NCBI GenBank assembly: GCA_947503935.1
Contig: CANNFR010000003.1
Location: forward strand, 186,001-250,000
Origin: an uncultured Paracoccaceae bacterium
GTDB taxonomy: Bacteria; Pseudomonadota; Alphaproteobacteria; Rhodobacterales; Rhodobacteraceae
Direction of reading: 5' to 3'
DNA: 64,000 nt
The translations under genes were made by a program, and so were the position numbers. Numbering within the stretch: position 1 is the stretch's first letter; every line of letters starts with the position of its first letter. Below are positions 37,812 through 46,800 of this stretch, in pieces. Under the pieces are notes generated by a model. The model did not search any database and was not told where the DNA came from. It saw nothing but the letters and a program-made list of their open reading frames with translations.

Positions 37812-38159
37812 ATGAATGACCAGTACAAGACTTTTGGAACGCGCGTGAAGCGCATTCACCGACAGCATCGCAAGCTGTCAGATGGCTATGTGACAAGCGT
37901 CAATCATGACGGTTTGATCATCGCAACGCCGCGTCGTCGTCGCATGCGTGTTCCGTTTGCCGGGATCGCCCTTTTGGCGGTCGGCATCATTGCTTTCAAA
38001 GGCATCGTTCACGCGCAATTGGGTCCGGAAGTGTATGACGCCCGGATCGCGGCGCTGTCGGAAGGCTCACAGGTTGAGAAAGTGGGGGCCTGGATCATGC
38101 AGGCCGATCCGCTGACCGTGTTCGTGTCCGAGCAGATGCGCAACCTGGTTCCCGGATAA
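37812..38159 (+). CDS. Small membrane-anchored hypothetical protein
   Basis: 115 aa from ATG 37812 (MNDQYKTFGTRVKRIHRQHR); GTCGGAGG lies upstream. A basic N-terminus and a run of arginines (ATPRRRRMRVPF) precede one membrane helix at about 50-68, leaving about 47 residues beyond it, so an N-in/C-out orientation is likely. No family recognised. A strong hairpin follows the stop. Confidence 0.7.
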   Translation: MNDQYKTFGTRVKRIHRQHRKLSDGYVTSVNHDGLIIATPRRRRMRVPFAGIALLAVGIIAFKGIVHAQLGPEVYDARIAALSEGSQVEKVGAWIMQADPLTVFVSEQMRNLVPG

Positions 38160-38182
38160 GGACCACTCTTTTTCCTATGGAA

Positions 38183-38215
38183 AAGGCCGCGGCAGGTTTT
38201 CCTGCGCGCGGCCTT
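38183..38215 (+). terminator. Terminator hairpin
   Basis: AAGGCCGCGGCAGG and CCTGCGCGCGGCCTT pair around TTTT, a long GC stem with one bulge, 24 bases after the small membrane-protein gene and before the convergent DUF1127 gene. It could act in both directions. Confidence 0.8.
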
Positions 38216-38249
38216 GTCTCATCGGTCGGGCAGGGCGCCCGGCCGGAGT

Positions 38250-38450
38250 TTAGCGGATGTCTTCGATATCGCCGCGGTTCAGGCCGATATCGTCAAGCTC
38301 ACGGTCCGAGAGCTTGCGCAGCGCGTCGCGGGTGACGCGGGCATCGTTCCATGCGGCCAGGCGGCCGACGACGGAATTGATGGCCGAGCCAAGGTTCACA
38401 CCGAAGATGCGATCGTTCGCGCCGGTGCGGGTTTGATCAAAAGTTGCCAT
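38250..38450 (-). CDS. DUF1127 small protein
   Basis: 66 aa ending LSDRELDDIGLNRGDIEDIR, the diagnostic DUF1127 tail. ATG 38450 (MATFDQTRTG) has AAGGA eight bases upstream, a better fit than the ATG two codons earlier or the longer frame to 38570. DUF1127 proteins are small Arg-rich proteins; some alphaproteobacterial members affect RNA turnover and phosphate or carbon metabolism. This one has a longer N-terminal region than the ~45-residue minimal forms. Confidence 0.85.
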   Translation of the reverse strand: MATFDQTRTGANDRIFGVNLGSAINSVVGRLAAWNDARVTRDALRKLSDRELDDIGLNRGDIEDIR

Positions 38451-38775
38451 GTCCATTGTCCTTGCTGATGTCTCAAGCTGACCCGCTGGCCAACTCAAGG
38501 CCGCACTTAGTCTGGCCGGCAGGCGGCCACAAGACGGTGAAAACGCATACCACACATGCAATTGCTGCATTGCGGCAAGATCCGGTTAACTGTTTGTTAC
38601 AATTGCGGAAATGACGCCGCGTCACGAGGCGTGTCGGCGCATCTTTCGGCCATTCTCCACCGATGGGACGACGATTTCGCGGCCAGACCCTAAGGCTTGG
38701 CACTGGCGGATGTTCTCTTTTCGTGCTAGTCGGGTTGAAAGCGGCGGCGTAACGGCGCAGAGCAGTGAGGGCGGC

Positions 38776-39282
38776 ATGCGTGTTTTGGGGATCGATCCGG
38801 GCCTGAGGCATATGGGCTGGGGTGTGATCGAGGTTGATGGCGCGCGCCTCAGCCACGTGGCCAACGGCATCTGCCGCTCGGGCGAGGGCGATCTGGCCCT
38901 GCGGCTGTTGCGGCTGCATCAGGCGCTGAGTGGGGTCGTCGCCGAATACGCCCCTGACGCCGCAGCTGTCGAGCAGACTTTCGTGAACAAGGACGCGGTC
39001 GCCACCCTGAAATTGGGTCAGGCCCGTGGTATTGCGATTCTGGTGCCCGCCCAGGCCGGGCTCGGCGTCGGTGAATATGCACCCAATGCCGTCAAGAAGG
39101 CCGTTGTGGGCGTCGGCCATGCCGACAAGACTCAGATCGATCATATGGTGCGGATGCAATTGCCGGGGGTCGAGATTGCCGGGCCGGATGCCGCCGATGC
39201 GCTGGCCATCGCCATCTGCCACGCCCATCACCTTGCAACCGCAGGCCGCTACGCGGCCGCCTTGGCGAAGGCCGGCGCATGA
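38776..39282 (+). CDS. ruvC: Crossover junction endodeoxyribonuclease RuvC
   Basis: Resolves Holliday junctions. The four acidic residues Asp7, Glu66, Asp138 and Asp141 fall at the same numbers as in E. coli. 168 aa from ATG 38776 ([10 protein letters not shown]); an upstream in-frame ATG at 38710 adds residues absent from the family. It overlaps ruvA by four bases. Confidence 0.96.
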   Translation: MRVLGIDPGLRHMGWGVIEVDGARLSHVANGICRSGEGDLALRLLRLHQALSGVVAEYAPDAAAVEQTFVNKDAVATLKLGQARGIAILVPAQAGLGVGEYAPNAVKKAVVGVGHADKTQIDHMVRMQLPGVEIAGPDAADALAIAICHAHHLATAGRYAAALAKAGA

Positions 39283-39935
39283 TCGGGCGGATTGCGGGCC
39301 GGATCGAGCTAAAGGGCGATGGCCATGTGCTGATCGACGTGCGGGGCGTGGGATATATCGTCTACGTCTCAGACCGGACCCTGGCCGGGCTGCCGCCGGT
39401 GGGGCAGGCCACGGCGCTTTGGACCGACCTTCTGGTGCGTGAGGATCTGTTGCAATTGTTCGGCTTTCCCACCTTGCAGGAGAAGGAATGGCACCGCCTT
39501 CTGATCTCGGTTCAAGGGATCGGGGCCAAGGCCTCGATGGCCATTCTGGGCACGCTGGGGGCCGATGGGCTGGCGCGTGCGATCGCGCTTGACGATTGGG
39601 GCAGCGTCAAGGCCGCGCCCGGCGTTGGCCCCAAGATCGCCCAGCGGGTGGTGATGGAGCTGAAAGGCAAGGCGCCCGCAATGATGGCGCTGGGCACGGC
39701 CGATGATACGCCGGTGGTTTTGCACGACGACGCCCCGGTGACCGAAAGCGCGCCGGTGGTCCCGAGACCGGCCGCCAGCAATGCCACGGCCGAGGCCTTG
39801 TCAGCCCTGATCAACCTTGGCTATCCGCAGGGCGAGGCGGCATCGGCGGTGGCCGAAGCCTCGGGCGAGGCTTCGCAGGCCAATACGCCCGACCTGATCC
39901 GTGCAGCGCTGCGCAAACTGGCGCCCAAGGGATGA
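39279..39935 (+). CDS. ruvA: Holliday junction branch-migration protein RuvA
   Basis: 218 aa; binds the junction and loads RuvB. An OB-fold N-terminus ([12 protein letters not shown]), two helix-hairpin-helix motifs ([34 protein letters not shown]), an acidic/Pro linker and a C-terminal RuvB-binding domain ([19 protein letters not shown]) are visible. Coupled to ruvC; ruvB follows after a 160-bp gap rather than immediately. Confidence 0.96.
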   Translation: MIGRIAGRIELKGDGHVLIDVRGVGYIVYVSDRTLAGLPPVGQATALWTDLLVREDLLQLFGFPTLQEKEWHRLLISVQGIGAKASMAILGTLGADGLARAIALDDWGSVKAAPGVGPKIAQRVVMELKGKAPAMMALGTADDTPVVLHDDAPVTESAPVVPRPAASNATAEALSALINLGYPQGEAASAVAEASGEASQANTPDLIRAALRKLAPKG

Positions 39936-39954
39936 CGCGTCTACGCATGATCGC

Positions 39955-40008
39955 CGGGGGAGGGGGCTGTCTGCCCCCACCGCCTTCGGCGGCCCCCCGA
40001 GGATATTT
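39955..40008 (+). repeat. GC-rich intergenic hairpin element with gaggatattt tail
   Basis: Two adjacent hairpins, GGGGGC-TGTCT-GCCCCC (39962-39978) and CCGCC-TTC-GGCGG (39980-39992), are followed by CCCCCCGAGGATATTT (39993-40008). I recall this composite as a frequent intergenic element in Rhodobacteraceae chromosomes; that is memory, not a search. It splits ruvA from ruvB and may act as a terminator or attenuator. Confidence 0.6.
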
Positions 40009-40095
40009 CTGTCAGAAGGAAGCGGGCTATGAAGATCTTGCAGACATGGCCTATTCTGGGGACAGATCAATGCGCAAGCCTATCTGGTTGAGATC

Positions 40096-41124
40096 ATGAG
40101 CGATCCAGATCCCATTCTGCGCCCCGATGCGCGGCCCGAGGATGCCGATCGGGCGATGCGCCCCCAGGCTCTGTCCGAGTTCATCGGCCAGGCCGAGGCG
40201 CGCGCGAACCTCAGCGTCTTCATCGAAAGTGCCCGGCGGCGAGGCGAGGCGATGGATCATACGCTGTTCCATGGGCCGCCGGGGCTGGGCAAGACCACGC
40301 TGGCGCAGATCATGGCGCGCGAGCTGGGGGTGAGCTTTCGCATGACCTCGGGCCCCGTGCTGGCCAAGGCGGGCGATCTGGCGGCGATCCTGACGAACCT
40401 CGAAGCCCGCGATGTATTGTTCATCGATGAGATTCACCGGCTGAACCCCGCAGTCGAGGAGGTTCTTTACCCCGCGCTGGAGGATTTCGAGCTGGATCTG
40501 GTGATCGGAGAAGGGCCTGCTGCGCGCACAGTGCGGATCGAATTGCAGCCCTTCACGCTGGTCGGCGCCACGACGCGGCTGGGCCTTCTGACCACCCCGC
40601 TCAGGGATCGGTTCGGCATTCCCACGCGGCTGACATTCTATAACGAGGCCGAGCTTCTGGAGATCGTGACAAGGGGCGCGCGCCTCTTGGGTATCGGGGC
40701 CGAGTCCGAGGGCTTGCGCGAGATCGCGCGGCGGGCACGGGGGACGCCGCGCATTGCGGGGCGGCTTCTGCGTCGGGTCGTGGACTTTGCGCTGGTCGAG
40801 GGGGACGGAACGATCACGCAAGCCCTGGCAGACGGGGCGCTGACGCGGCTGGGGGTGGACCATCTGGGCCTTGACGGGGCCGACCGGCGCTATCTGAGCC
40901 TGATCGCCGAGAATTACGCGGGTGGCCCCGTGGGGGTTGAGACCCTGTCGGCCGCCCTATCAGAGGCGCGCGACGCGATCGAGGAGGTGATCGAGCCGTT
41001 CCTTCTGCAGCAGGGTCTGATCCAGAGAACTCCACGCGGCCGGATGCTGGCAAGCAAGGCCTGGGCGCATCTGGGCCTGATCGCACCCAGAAACCCGGAT
41101 CAGGGGGATATGTTCGAGCGCTGA
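40096..41124 (+). CDS. ruvB: Holliday junction branch-migration ATPase RuvB
   Basis: A 342-aa AAA+ motor. Walker A is GPPGLGKT (60-67), Walker B is LFIDEIHRL (about 113-121), sensor 1 is GATTRLGLL, the arginine finger region is LRDRFG, and a winged-helix C-terminus ends [11 protein letters not shown]. All family signatures are intact. It is separated from ruvA by the hairpin element, so its expression level may differ from ruvCA. Confidence 0.97.
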   Translation: MSDPDPILRPDARPEDADRAMRPQALSEFIGQAEARANLSVFIESARRRGEAMDHTLFHGPPGLGKTTLAQIMARELGVSFRMTSGPVLAKAGDLAAILTNLEARDVLFIDEIHRLNPAVEEVLYPALEDFELDLVIGEGPAARTVRIELQPFTLVGATTRLGLLTTPLRDRFGIPTRLTFYNEAELLEIVTRGARLLGIGAESEGLREIARRARGTPRIAGRLLRRVVDFALVEGDGTITQALADGALTRLGVDHLGLDGADRRYLSLIAENYAGGPVGVETLSAALSEARDAIEEVIEPFLLQQGLIQRTPRGRMLASKAWAHLGLIAPRNPDQGDMFER

Positions 41125-41532
41125 ATCGGGCCGGTGGAGGCTATCATGGGTTTGCGCTTGGCGGGTTCGGAGATGGGCCGATTATCTACGAGGTTTGCGG
41201 GAAACGCTGGCCGAATATCTGTTTCTCGGGCCTGCGCGGACTTGCAGTGCGGAGGTGTGATCAGCCGTCAGAAAGTACCAAGCTCTGGACAGCGCCGGGT
41301 CTCAAATGCGAATGCTGGGTCGCGCTGGTCATGATACTCTGGGCCGTTCGGCGACACTTGTACTCGCCGCGCCACCATCCAGATGGGCTTCGGTTCAAGC
41401 CGATTTACCAGCCTGCACCCCGCTTATAAGCAATTTCTTCTGTGGATATCCGTGAAAAGCACATAGATCGATAAATCGGACTCGTGCTATGGTTGTATCG
41501 CTGGGGGCCTCACAACCGATTGCGGGGTGCTT
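41125..41532. other. Intergenic region after ruvB
   Basis: 408 bases. Several short frames run through it but none has a convincing ribosome binding site or recognisable sequence. The right half (from about 41400) is AT-richer and probably holds the promoter for the small gene at 41533. In many alphaproteobacteria the tol-pal operon begins here; instead unrelated genes follow, so this may be a rearrangement junction. Confidence 0.5.
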
Positions 41533-41766
41533 ATGACTGATGACTGGATCCTTGATGTTCTGACCGATCTCAAGGACTTTGCAGAAGGCAACGATCTTCC
41601 CGCTCTGGCGGGCCGGCTTGAGGAAACGCGCGCGTTGGCGGCTGTCGAACTGGCGGTGCGGATGGAAGGAGGCTATGCCACCGTGATCCTCGACCCCGAA
41701 GCCACCGGGCGATATCGCCGCATCACGCGCCTGAACAAGCACGAACGCGACCTGCTTGATCCGTAG
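41533..41766 (+). CDS. Small hypothetical protein, 77 aa
   Basis: Reads MTDDWILDVLTDLKDFAEGN from ATG 41533 (a GTG two codons earlier is possible). Predicted mostly helical at first, then a beta pair (GYATVILDPEATGRYRRI). Soluble and acidic. No family recognised. It lies 39 bases before the helicase gene and probably shares its transcript. Confidence 0.65.
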   Translation: MTDDWILDVLTDLKDFAEGNDLPALAGRLEETRALAAVELAVRMEGGYATVILDPEATGRYRRITRLNKHERDLLDP

Positions 41767-41805
41767 CCTCTGGCCTCTGCCCTTTGCGCATCCTATTGTC
41801 GGCTC

Positions 41806-43335
41806 ATGGCCCTCCCCGCGATCCAGTTTTCCGAAGACCAGGCCGAGGCGTTCGACCGCGTGGCCGAGCTTTTGCGCGGTGCGGGCGTTGATATCGAGGC
41901 CGGACAGCTGACCCCTCTGGCTGAGGGCAAGTCGAACACGCTGGCCGTGATCGGTAAAGCCGGGTCCGGCAAAACCATGCTGCTGGCGCGTCTGGCCGAG
42001 GCGCTGACCGAGGCGGGGGTTGAGACGATCTCGGGCGATTGGGAAAGCAAGCGCCGCAAGGACAAACGCACCTTGGCGATCCTGGCCCCCACCAACAAGG
42101 CCGCCAGCGTTCTGCGCAATCAGGGCGTGCCCGCGACCACGATCCACCGCATCCTCTACACCCCTGTCTACGACCCTGAATATGAGAAGATCGCCGAATG
42201 GCTGGCCGGTCAGGGCGAGCGTCCGACGATCGAGGGGATGACCGACGCCGCGCTGGACCGGGCGCATGCCTTTTTCCAGCAGGTCAAATCCATCCCCGGC
42301 GCGCTGGCCGCTGCGGGTCTGCGGGGGTCGGATTTCATCACCGGCTGGAAGCGGCGCGAAGACCCGCTGGATATCGGGTTCATCGACGAATCCTCGATGT
42401 TGGACGAAAAGCAATTCGAAGACCTGCGCGAGATTTTCCCCACTTTGGTTCTGTTCGGCGACCCTGCGCAGCTGGCCCCGGTGGGCCAATCGGGTGAGAT
42501 GGTGTTTGACCGGTTGGCCGAGCCGCGCAAGCTGGTCCTGCACCGCATCCACCGTCAGGAAAAAGGTAACCCGATCCTCGATCTGGCCCACGCGCTGGGC
42601 GATGAGGCGCTGGATTTCCCGACCTTCGAGCAAATGGTGCAAGACGCCGCCCGCCAGGACGACCGCGTCGTCGTGGCCGAACGGGTCGAGGCCGATCTGA
42701 TGGCCCGCTCACCCGTTCTGGTCTGGCGCAATGCCACGCGCATCCGGCTGATCCACGCTTTTCGCAATGCGTATAATGCCCCCGCCGACGCACTTTTGCC
42801 GGGTGAGCCGTTGATCTGCGACGGCATCGAACTGCCGCTGAAACACCGCAAGAAGCGCATCGATCTTGAGGCGCGCGGCCTGATCAAGGGCGCGCAGGTC
42901 ATCTATATCCGCCCCGGCGACCGCCCCGGTTTCTCACGCCTGCACCTGGTCGGCGCCGAAGATTCGCGCGTCTCGGCGGCGTCGATCATCAAGATCGAGA
43001 TGCCGGATGAGGAGGAACCCTTCATCCCGTTCGCGGCCAGCATGGGCGTGGCGTTTCTGCACGGCGCGGCGGTGACGATCCATAAGGCGCAAGGCTCGCA
43101 ATGGCCCGTCGTGCAGGTTTTTGCGCCCGACCTCTGGGTCGCCGCGCGGATGGGCCGGATCGAGGCGGGCATCCCGCTTTGGAAACGGCTGGCCTATGTC
43201 GCGATCACGCGGGCCGAGAACCGGTTGATGTGGGTGACGCGCAACCGCCTCGCCCGGCCGACGGCACCACTGGGCATCGACGATCTTGAGGTAAAGGCCA
43301 AGCCATTGGCGCTAAGCGTCGAGGAGGAGACATGA
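41806..43335 (+). CDS. RecD-like superfamily 1 DNA helicase
   Basis: 509 aa. Walker A GKAGSGKT at residues 50-57; motif Ia LAPTNKAASVLR; motif II FIDESSML near 195; motif III FGDPAQLAPVG; motifs V/VI VTIHKAQGSQWPVV and AYVAITRAENRL. This is the compact RecD2/TraA-like SF1B (5'-3') branch without RecBC partners nearby. Likely a cytoplasmic housekeeping repair helicase. The next gene overlaps its stop by four bases. Confidence 0.88.
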   Translation: MALPAIQFSEDQAEAFDRVAELLRGAGVDIEAGQLTPLAEGKSNTLAVIGKAGSGKTMLLARLAEALTEAGVETISGDWESKRRKDKRTLAILAPTNKAASVLRNQGVPATTIHRILYTPVYDPEYEKIAEWLAGQGERPTIEGMTDAALDRAHAFFQQVKSIPGALAAAGLRGSDFITGWKRREDPLDIGFIDESSMLDEKQFEDLREIFPTLVLFGDPAQLAPVGQSGEMVFDRLAEPRKLVLHRIHRQEKGNPILDLAHALGDEALDFPTFEQMVQDAARQDDRVVVAERVEADLMARSPVLVWRNATRIRLIHAFRNAYNAPADALLPGEPLICDGIELPLKHRKKRIDLEARGLIKGAQVIYIRPGDRPGFSRLHLVGAEDSRVSAASIIKIEMPDEEEPFIPFAASMGVAFLHGAAVTIHKAQGSQWPVVQVFAPDLWVAARMGRIEAGIPLWKRLAYVAITRAENRLMWVTRNRLARPTAPLGIDDLEVKAKPLALSVEEET

Positions 43336-44051
43336 AAACCATCGTCATCACCGGGGCCAGTTCCGGCATCGGGCGCGTGACCGCGCAGCACTTTCTGGAA
43401 AATGGCTGGCAGGTCGGTCTGATCGCGCGCCGGGCCGACACGCTGGCCGAAATCTCCGATGGCAATATGGCGGCTCTGGCAGCGCCTTGCGATGTCACAG
43501 ACGAAGCGCAGGTTGAGGCCGCCTTTGACGCAATCGCGGGGCATTTCGGCCGCATCGACGCGCTGTTCAATAATGCCGGGATGTTCGGCATGATGGCACC
43601 GATTGACGAGGTCACGGTCGAAAGCTGGCGTCAGGTCGTCGATGTGAACGTGACCGGCATGTTTTTCTGCGCCCGCGCGGCTTTTGCAAGGATGCGGCGG
43701 CAGAGCCCGCAAGGCGGGCGCATTATCAACAACGGCTCGATCTCGGCCCATACGCCGCGGACTGGCTCGGTCGCGTACACGACAACCAAACACGCGGTGA
43801 CCGGGCTGACGAAAACGCTGGCGCTCGATGGTCGCGACTTTGACATCGCCGCCGGTCAGATCGACATCGGCAACGCCAAGACGCCCTTGCTGGAAGAGGT
43901 CGCCGCCAAAAACCCCGACAACCCGCCCCCGATGATGGAGGTCGCCGACGTGGCCGAGGCGGTGCTCTACATGGCGAACCTACCGCTTTCGGCCAACGTG
44001 CTCAGCCTGACGGTGATGGCCACCAAGATGCCTTTCGTCGGGCGGGGATGA
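43332..44051 (+). CDS. Short-chain dehydrogenase/reductase
   Basis: 239 aa classical SDR: cofactor loop TGASSGIG (7-14), NNAG (80-83), Ser136/138, Tyr149 and Lys153 (YTTTK). The substrate is unknown. It is translationally coupled (ATGA overlap) to the helicase, an unlikely functional partner, so the coupling probably reflects genome compaction. Confidence 0.88.
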   Translation: MKTIVITGASSGIGRVTAQHFLENGWQVGLIARRADTLAEISDGNMAALAAPCDVTDEAQVEAAFDAIAGHFGRIDALFNNAGMFGMMAPIDEVTVESWRQVVDVNVTGMFFCARAAFARMRRQSPQGGRIINNGSISAHTPRTGSVAYTTTKHAVTGLTKTLALDGRDFDIAAGQIDIGNAKTPLLEEVAAKNPDNPPPMMEVADVAEAVLYMANLPLSANVLSLTVMATKMPFVGRG

Positions 44052-44118
44052 AGCTGCTCTGGATATCTACTGCAAACCCAGATTGCCGTCGCCGCGTCAA
44101 GGGTGATCAACGACGTCC

Positions 44119-44946
44119 TCAGCTTTCGAAGATGCGCGCCATCTCGGTTTGGAAGCGGCTCCAACTCATGGTCGCGGCGTTCCCGGCATAGCCATGGTAG
44201 TGCGAGCGGCCAGAGGAGTTCGGAAGCCCGGCCCAGATCTTGGCGAGATTGTTCATGAAACCGCGTCGCGACAACGCGCCCGCGCGATATCTGTCGAGGC
44301 CTGCCTCCATCAGCAGGATATCGGCGAGGCGATCCTGCAATTCGGGTGAAAAGCGATCGTCGGCAGTGGCGCCGGCCATCTCGACAAGACGGGCGAGCGT
44401 CGGGGGAATGAATTGATAGCGTCCAATGGCATGGGGTTGGTTGGGGGTCGCCTCGATCCAGGCGAAGATCTCGCCCAGTGTCATCTGCGTCGGCGCGCGG
44501 GCTGGCCGGCGTTTGGCGCCGTGCTGGACCGCATCATATCCGTCCCGGCCCGCCTCGGCGCGCGCGATGAGGTCAAGAAGCATGGCAATTTGCGGATCGC
44601 GCTTGGCGGCGGTTTCATCCGTGGTGGTTTCATCGGCGGCGGGGGCATCGGGCGAGGGCGCGCCGTCACGTGCTGCCGGTGGCGCGAAGAGACCCCGGCT
44701 GGCCCGGCCAATGAAAAGGCTCTGCGCGTGGGCCCGCGCGGCCTCGGACGCGGCTGTTTCCGGTATCTCCGCGCGGGCACGGATCAGCGGCTGTGGCGCG
44801 TCCTCTGACAGGGGCGGCGCGACAAGCGGCGCCCGCGCGCCATAAATTGAGCCTTCGCTCAACAGAGAATAGCCTTGCGCCAGGGCTGCATTGATCGACG
44901 CCAAGAAGAATACTGCCAGGGCGAAAAGAGAGAGAGTTGAGCGCAT
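44119..44946 (-). CDS. Secreted lysozyme-like (muramidase-type) protein
   Basis: 275 aa with a signal peptide (cleavage after INAALA, residue 23). Residues 24-115 are low-complexity and Pro/Ala/Thr rich. The C-terminal domain (118-275) has LLDLIARAEAGRDGYDAV, with Glu131 as candidate catalytic acid, and AIGRYQFIPPTLARLVE, a pattern of lysozyme-superfamily muramidases. It would act on peptidoglycan in the periplasm or outside. It lies 161 bp from the regulator gene and on the same strand, so it could be read with it. Confidence 0.75.
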   Translation of the reverse strand: MRSTLSLFALAVFFLASINAALAQGYSLLSEGSIYGARAPLVAPPLSEDAPQPLIRARAEIPETAASEAARAHAQSLFIGRASRGLFAPPAARDGAPSPDAPAADETTTDETAAKRDPQIAMLLDLIARAEAGRDGYDAVQHGAKRRPARAPTQMTLGEIFAWIEATPNQPHAIGRYQFIPPTLARLVEMAGATADDRFSPELQDRLADILLMEAGLDRYRAGALSRRGFMNNLAKIWAGLPNSSGRSHYHGYAGNAATMSWSRFQTEMARIFES

Positions 44947-45107
44947 GCGAATCCCGTTCTGAGATCTGAACGGGCAGATTTGCCGAGAAAGATTGAGATT
45001 CAGTTTTTCTCAGGTGGTCAGTCCGAAGGCCTTGGACTCAGACAACCCACCGCGGGCGCAGCCGGCATTCCTGTCCCAGGCGCGGCCATGCCTTGTATAT
45101 GCCGATC

Positions 45108-46679
45108 TCAGATCAATCTCGAACGGGTGACATCCATCAACTCAGCCGCCCGGAGACTGGCCACTGGATAGCTCTTGCTGGCCATCAGCTGCAGCGAAAA
45201 GTCTGGTTCCAGTTGCCGCAGTTTCTGGAGCGCCTCCTCAGCGCCGGCGACATCGCCCAACTTGAAATGCAAAGCGCTTAGAAAGCGCAGGGCGGGCCTA
45301 TAGCCCGGCGCATAGCCGTGCGAAATCAAGGAATGATCTCGGGCCTCTTCAAACCGATGTGCACGAGTTGCGGTCACGGCACAGAAATTTGCCCAACTCG
45401 CGGGACTAAGCGCGGATAGGGGCTCTTGTCTCGCACGCAAAGCCTCTGCGTGAGCCTGTGCATGGCGACCTGTTGCGGAAAGAGCAAAAGAAAGGCTTGC
45501 GCGGGCGAGTGGATTGCCTTGGTCTGCGCGGATTGCACGCTCTGCAAGATCTGAGCACAAAACAAAATTCTTACTTTGAAGCGCAACGATTGATGCGATT
45601 GCGAGCGCGTTTGCGCTTAACGGAGCCATCTGAAGAGCCCGTGTTGAAAACTCTCTCGCCTCTGCGAGGAGTTCATCACGGTTTGGACGAAAGCGTTCGA
45701 TGTATTGTGTGTGGCGTATATAAGCTCGCCAGGCCAAGCTGATCGGGTTGTTATGCAGAACCGCCAATGCATCGTCGGCACGCTGAAGACGACTCGGAGA
45801 GAAGCTGAAAATGTCGGGAATGGAAACTTCCGAAGCTGCGGCTGAACCGTCAGTGGGTACCGAAAGCATGTTCAGAAGCGCAAGAGTGACTTCTCCAGAA
45901 ACGCAACTTAGTTGCTGCCCGAGCGAGATCGTGTCGCTCTCAAAGGTACGGCTCCATAACTGACGACCCGTCCCCAGTCTGACTAATGCGACTTGCAGCG
46001 CGAAAGCCCCCCTATGGGATATACCCGTTGCGGAAAGCTCGATCGCATCCGAGAAGTCTAGCTGTGCCCGCTGATCGGAGAAAACCTGTATTGGCAGAAA
46101 ATCCGCGGCGCGATCCGCCGCTCCGCGCAGGGCTACGTCGACAAATCGATCGGTATTGTCATGTCCGGTGGTCGCTGGACGCAGAATGACACATAATGGT
46201 CCACCTGCTTTTGAGGCGTGCTCTGATATCCCTGTCACCGGAAAATCAGGTGCGCGCCACATATTCCCAAAATGCTGACGCTGCAGCAAAAGCCAATCCT
46301 CAAACTCAGCATCCCGAACATTGAGGTCTTCAGCGAATTCTACGGTCCCTGGAGCGGCCTCTGCCGAGGGCGCCAGATCAACTTTTATTTTGCCAGTGTC
46401 CAACCCAACCCAACCTGGACCGGTGGTAAGCGCATCACCAACGGGGGCAAAGGCCCGGCGGATTTCGGTTAGAGTCTGACGCAGGCTTGCATTGCCCTGT
46501 TCGGGTTCACGATCGCTCCAGAGCTTATCCTGAAGTTTGATGCGAGACATGCGATTGTCGCGCGCGGTACCCAGAAGCGCCAATGCACCGCGCGCTTTCA
46601 TCGACAGCGGCGTGTGGTCAAGGCCATCGGTGTCAGTGACCGAGACAGGTCCTGCCAGGTGGAGTGTCAGAACAGTCAA
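45108..46679 (-). CDS. Winged-helix/TPR transcriptional regulator (SARP/CadC-like)
   Basis: 523 aa. The only usable start is TTG 46679 (an in-frame stop lies just upstream) with AGAG before it. An OmpR-type winged helix fills residues 1-95 (SLRQTLTEIRRAF recognition region). A TolB/FlgO-like alpha-beta segment follows at about 160-270 (FLPIQVFSDQ... ALQVALVRLGTGRQLWSRTF), then TPR-like helices at about 300-500. No receiver domain or membrane helix is evident, so it senses something in the cytoplasm. It is divergent from the NSQ-repeat gene and is its likely regulator. Confidence 0.85.
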   Translation of the reverse strand: MTVLTLHLAGPVSVTDTDGLDHTPLSMKARGALALLGTARDNRMSRIKLQDKLWSDREPEQGNASLRQTLTEIRRAFAPVGDALTTGPGWVGLDTGKIKVDLAPSAEAAPGTVEFAEDLNVRDAEFEDWLLLQRQHFGNMWRAPDFPVTGISEHASKAGGPLCVILRPATTGHDNTDRFVDVALRGAADRAADFLPIQVFSDQRAQLDFSDAIELSATGISHRGAFALQVALVRLGTGRQLWSRTFESDTISLGQQLSCVSGEVTLALLNMLSVPTDGSAAASEVSIPDIFSFSPSRLQRADDALAVLHNNPISLAWRAYIRHTQYIERFRPNRDELLAEAREFSTRALQMAPLSANALAIASIVALQSKNFVLCSDLAERAIRADQGNPLARASLSFALSATGRHAQAHAEALRARQEPLSALSPASWANFCAVTATRAHRFEEARDHSLISHGYAPGYRPALRFLSALHFKLGDVAGAEEALQKLRQLEPDFSLQLMASKSYPVASLRAAELMDVTRSRLI

Positions 46680-46729
46680 AAGTTACTCTTTGTCATCATT
46701 CGGGTGAGCCAAGCTAGAAGAACTCAAGA

Positions 46730-46744
46730 TTGACGTATGGTCAA
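46730..46744. promoter_or_regulatory. TTGAC-N5-GTCAA palindrome in the divergent promoter region
   Basis: A perfect inverted repeat with 5-bp arms centred at 46737 in the 121-bp gap between the regulator and the NSQ-repeat gene. Each arm also offers a -35-like TTGAC(G/C), one per direction. This is where an autoregulatory, divergently acting winged-helix regulator would bind; the link is inference. Confidence 0.5.
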
Positions 46745-46800
46745 CTCTAAGTAGTGTGCTTAGCATAGTACATAAAAATAGCGAACCTAGGGGGGATAGC

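Noticed and set aside
41806-43335. RecD-like helicase as part of a phage-defence system
   Set aside because: No nuclease, methylase or other defence partner is adjacent; the coupled gene is an ordinary SDR.
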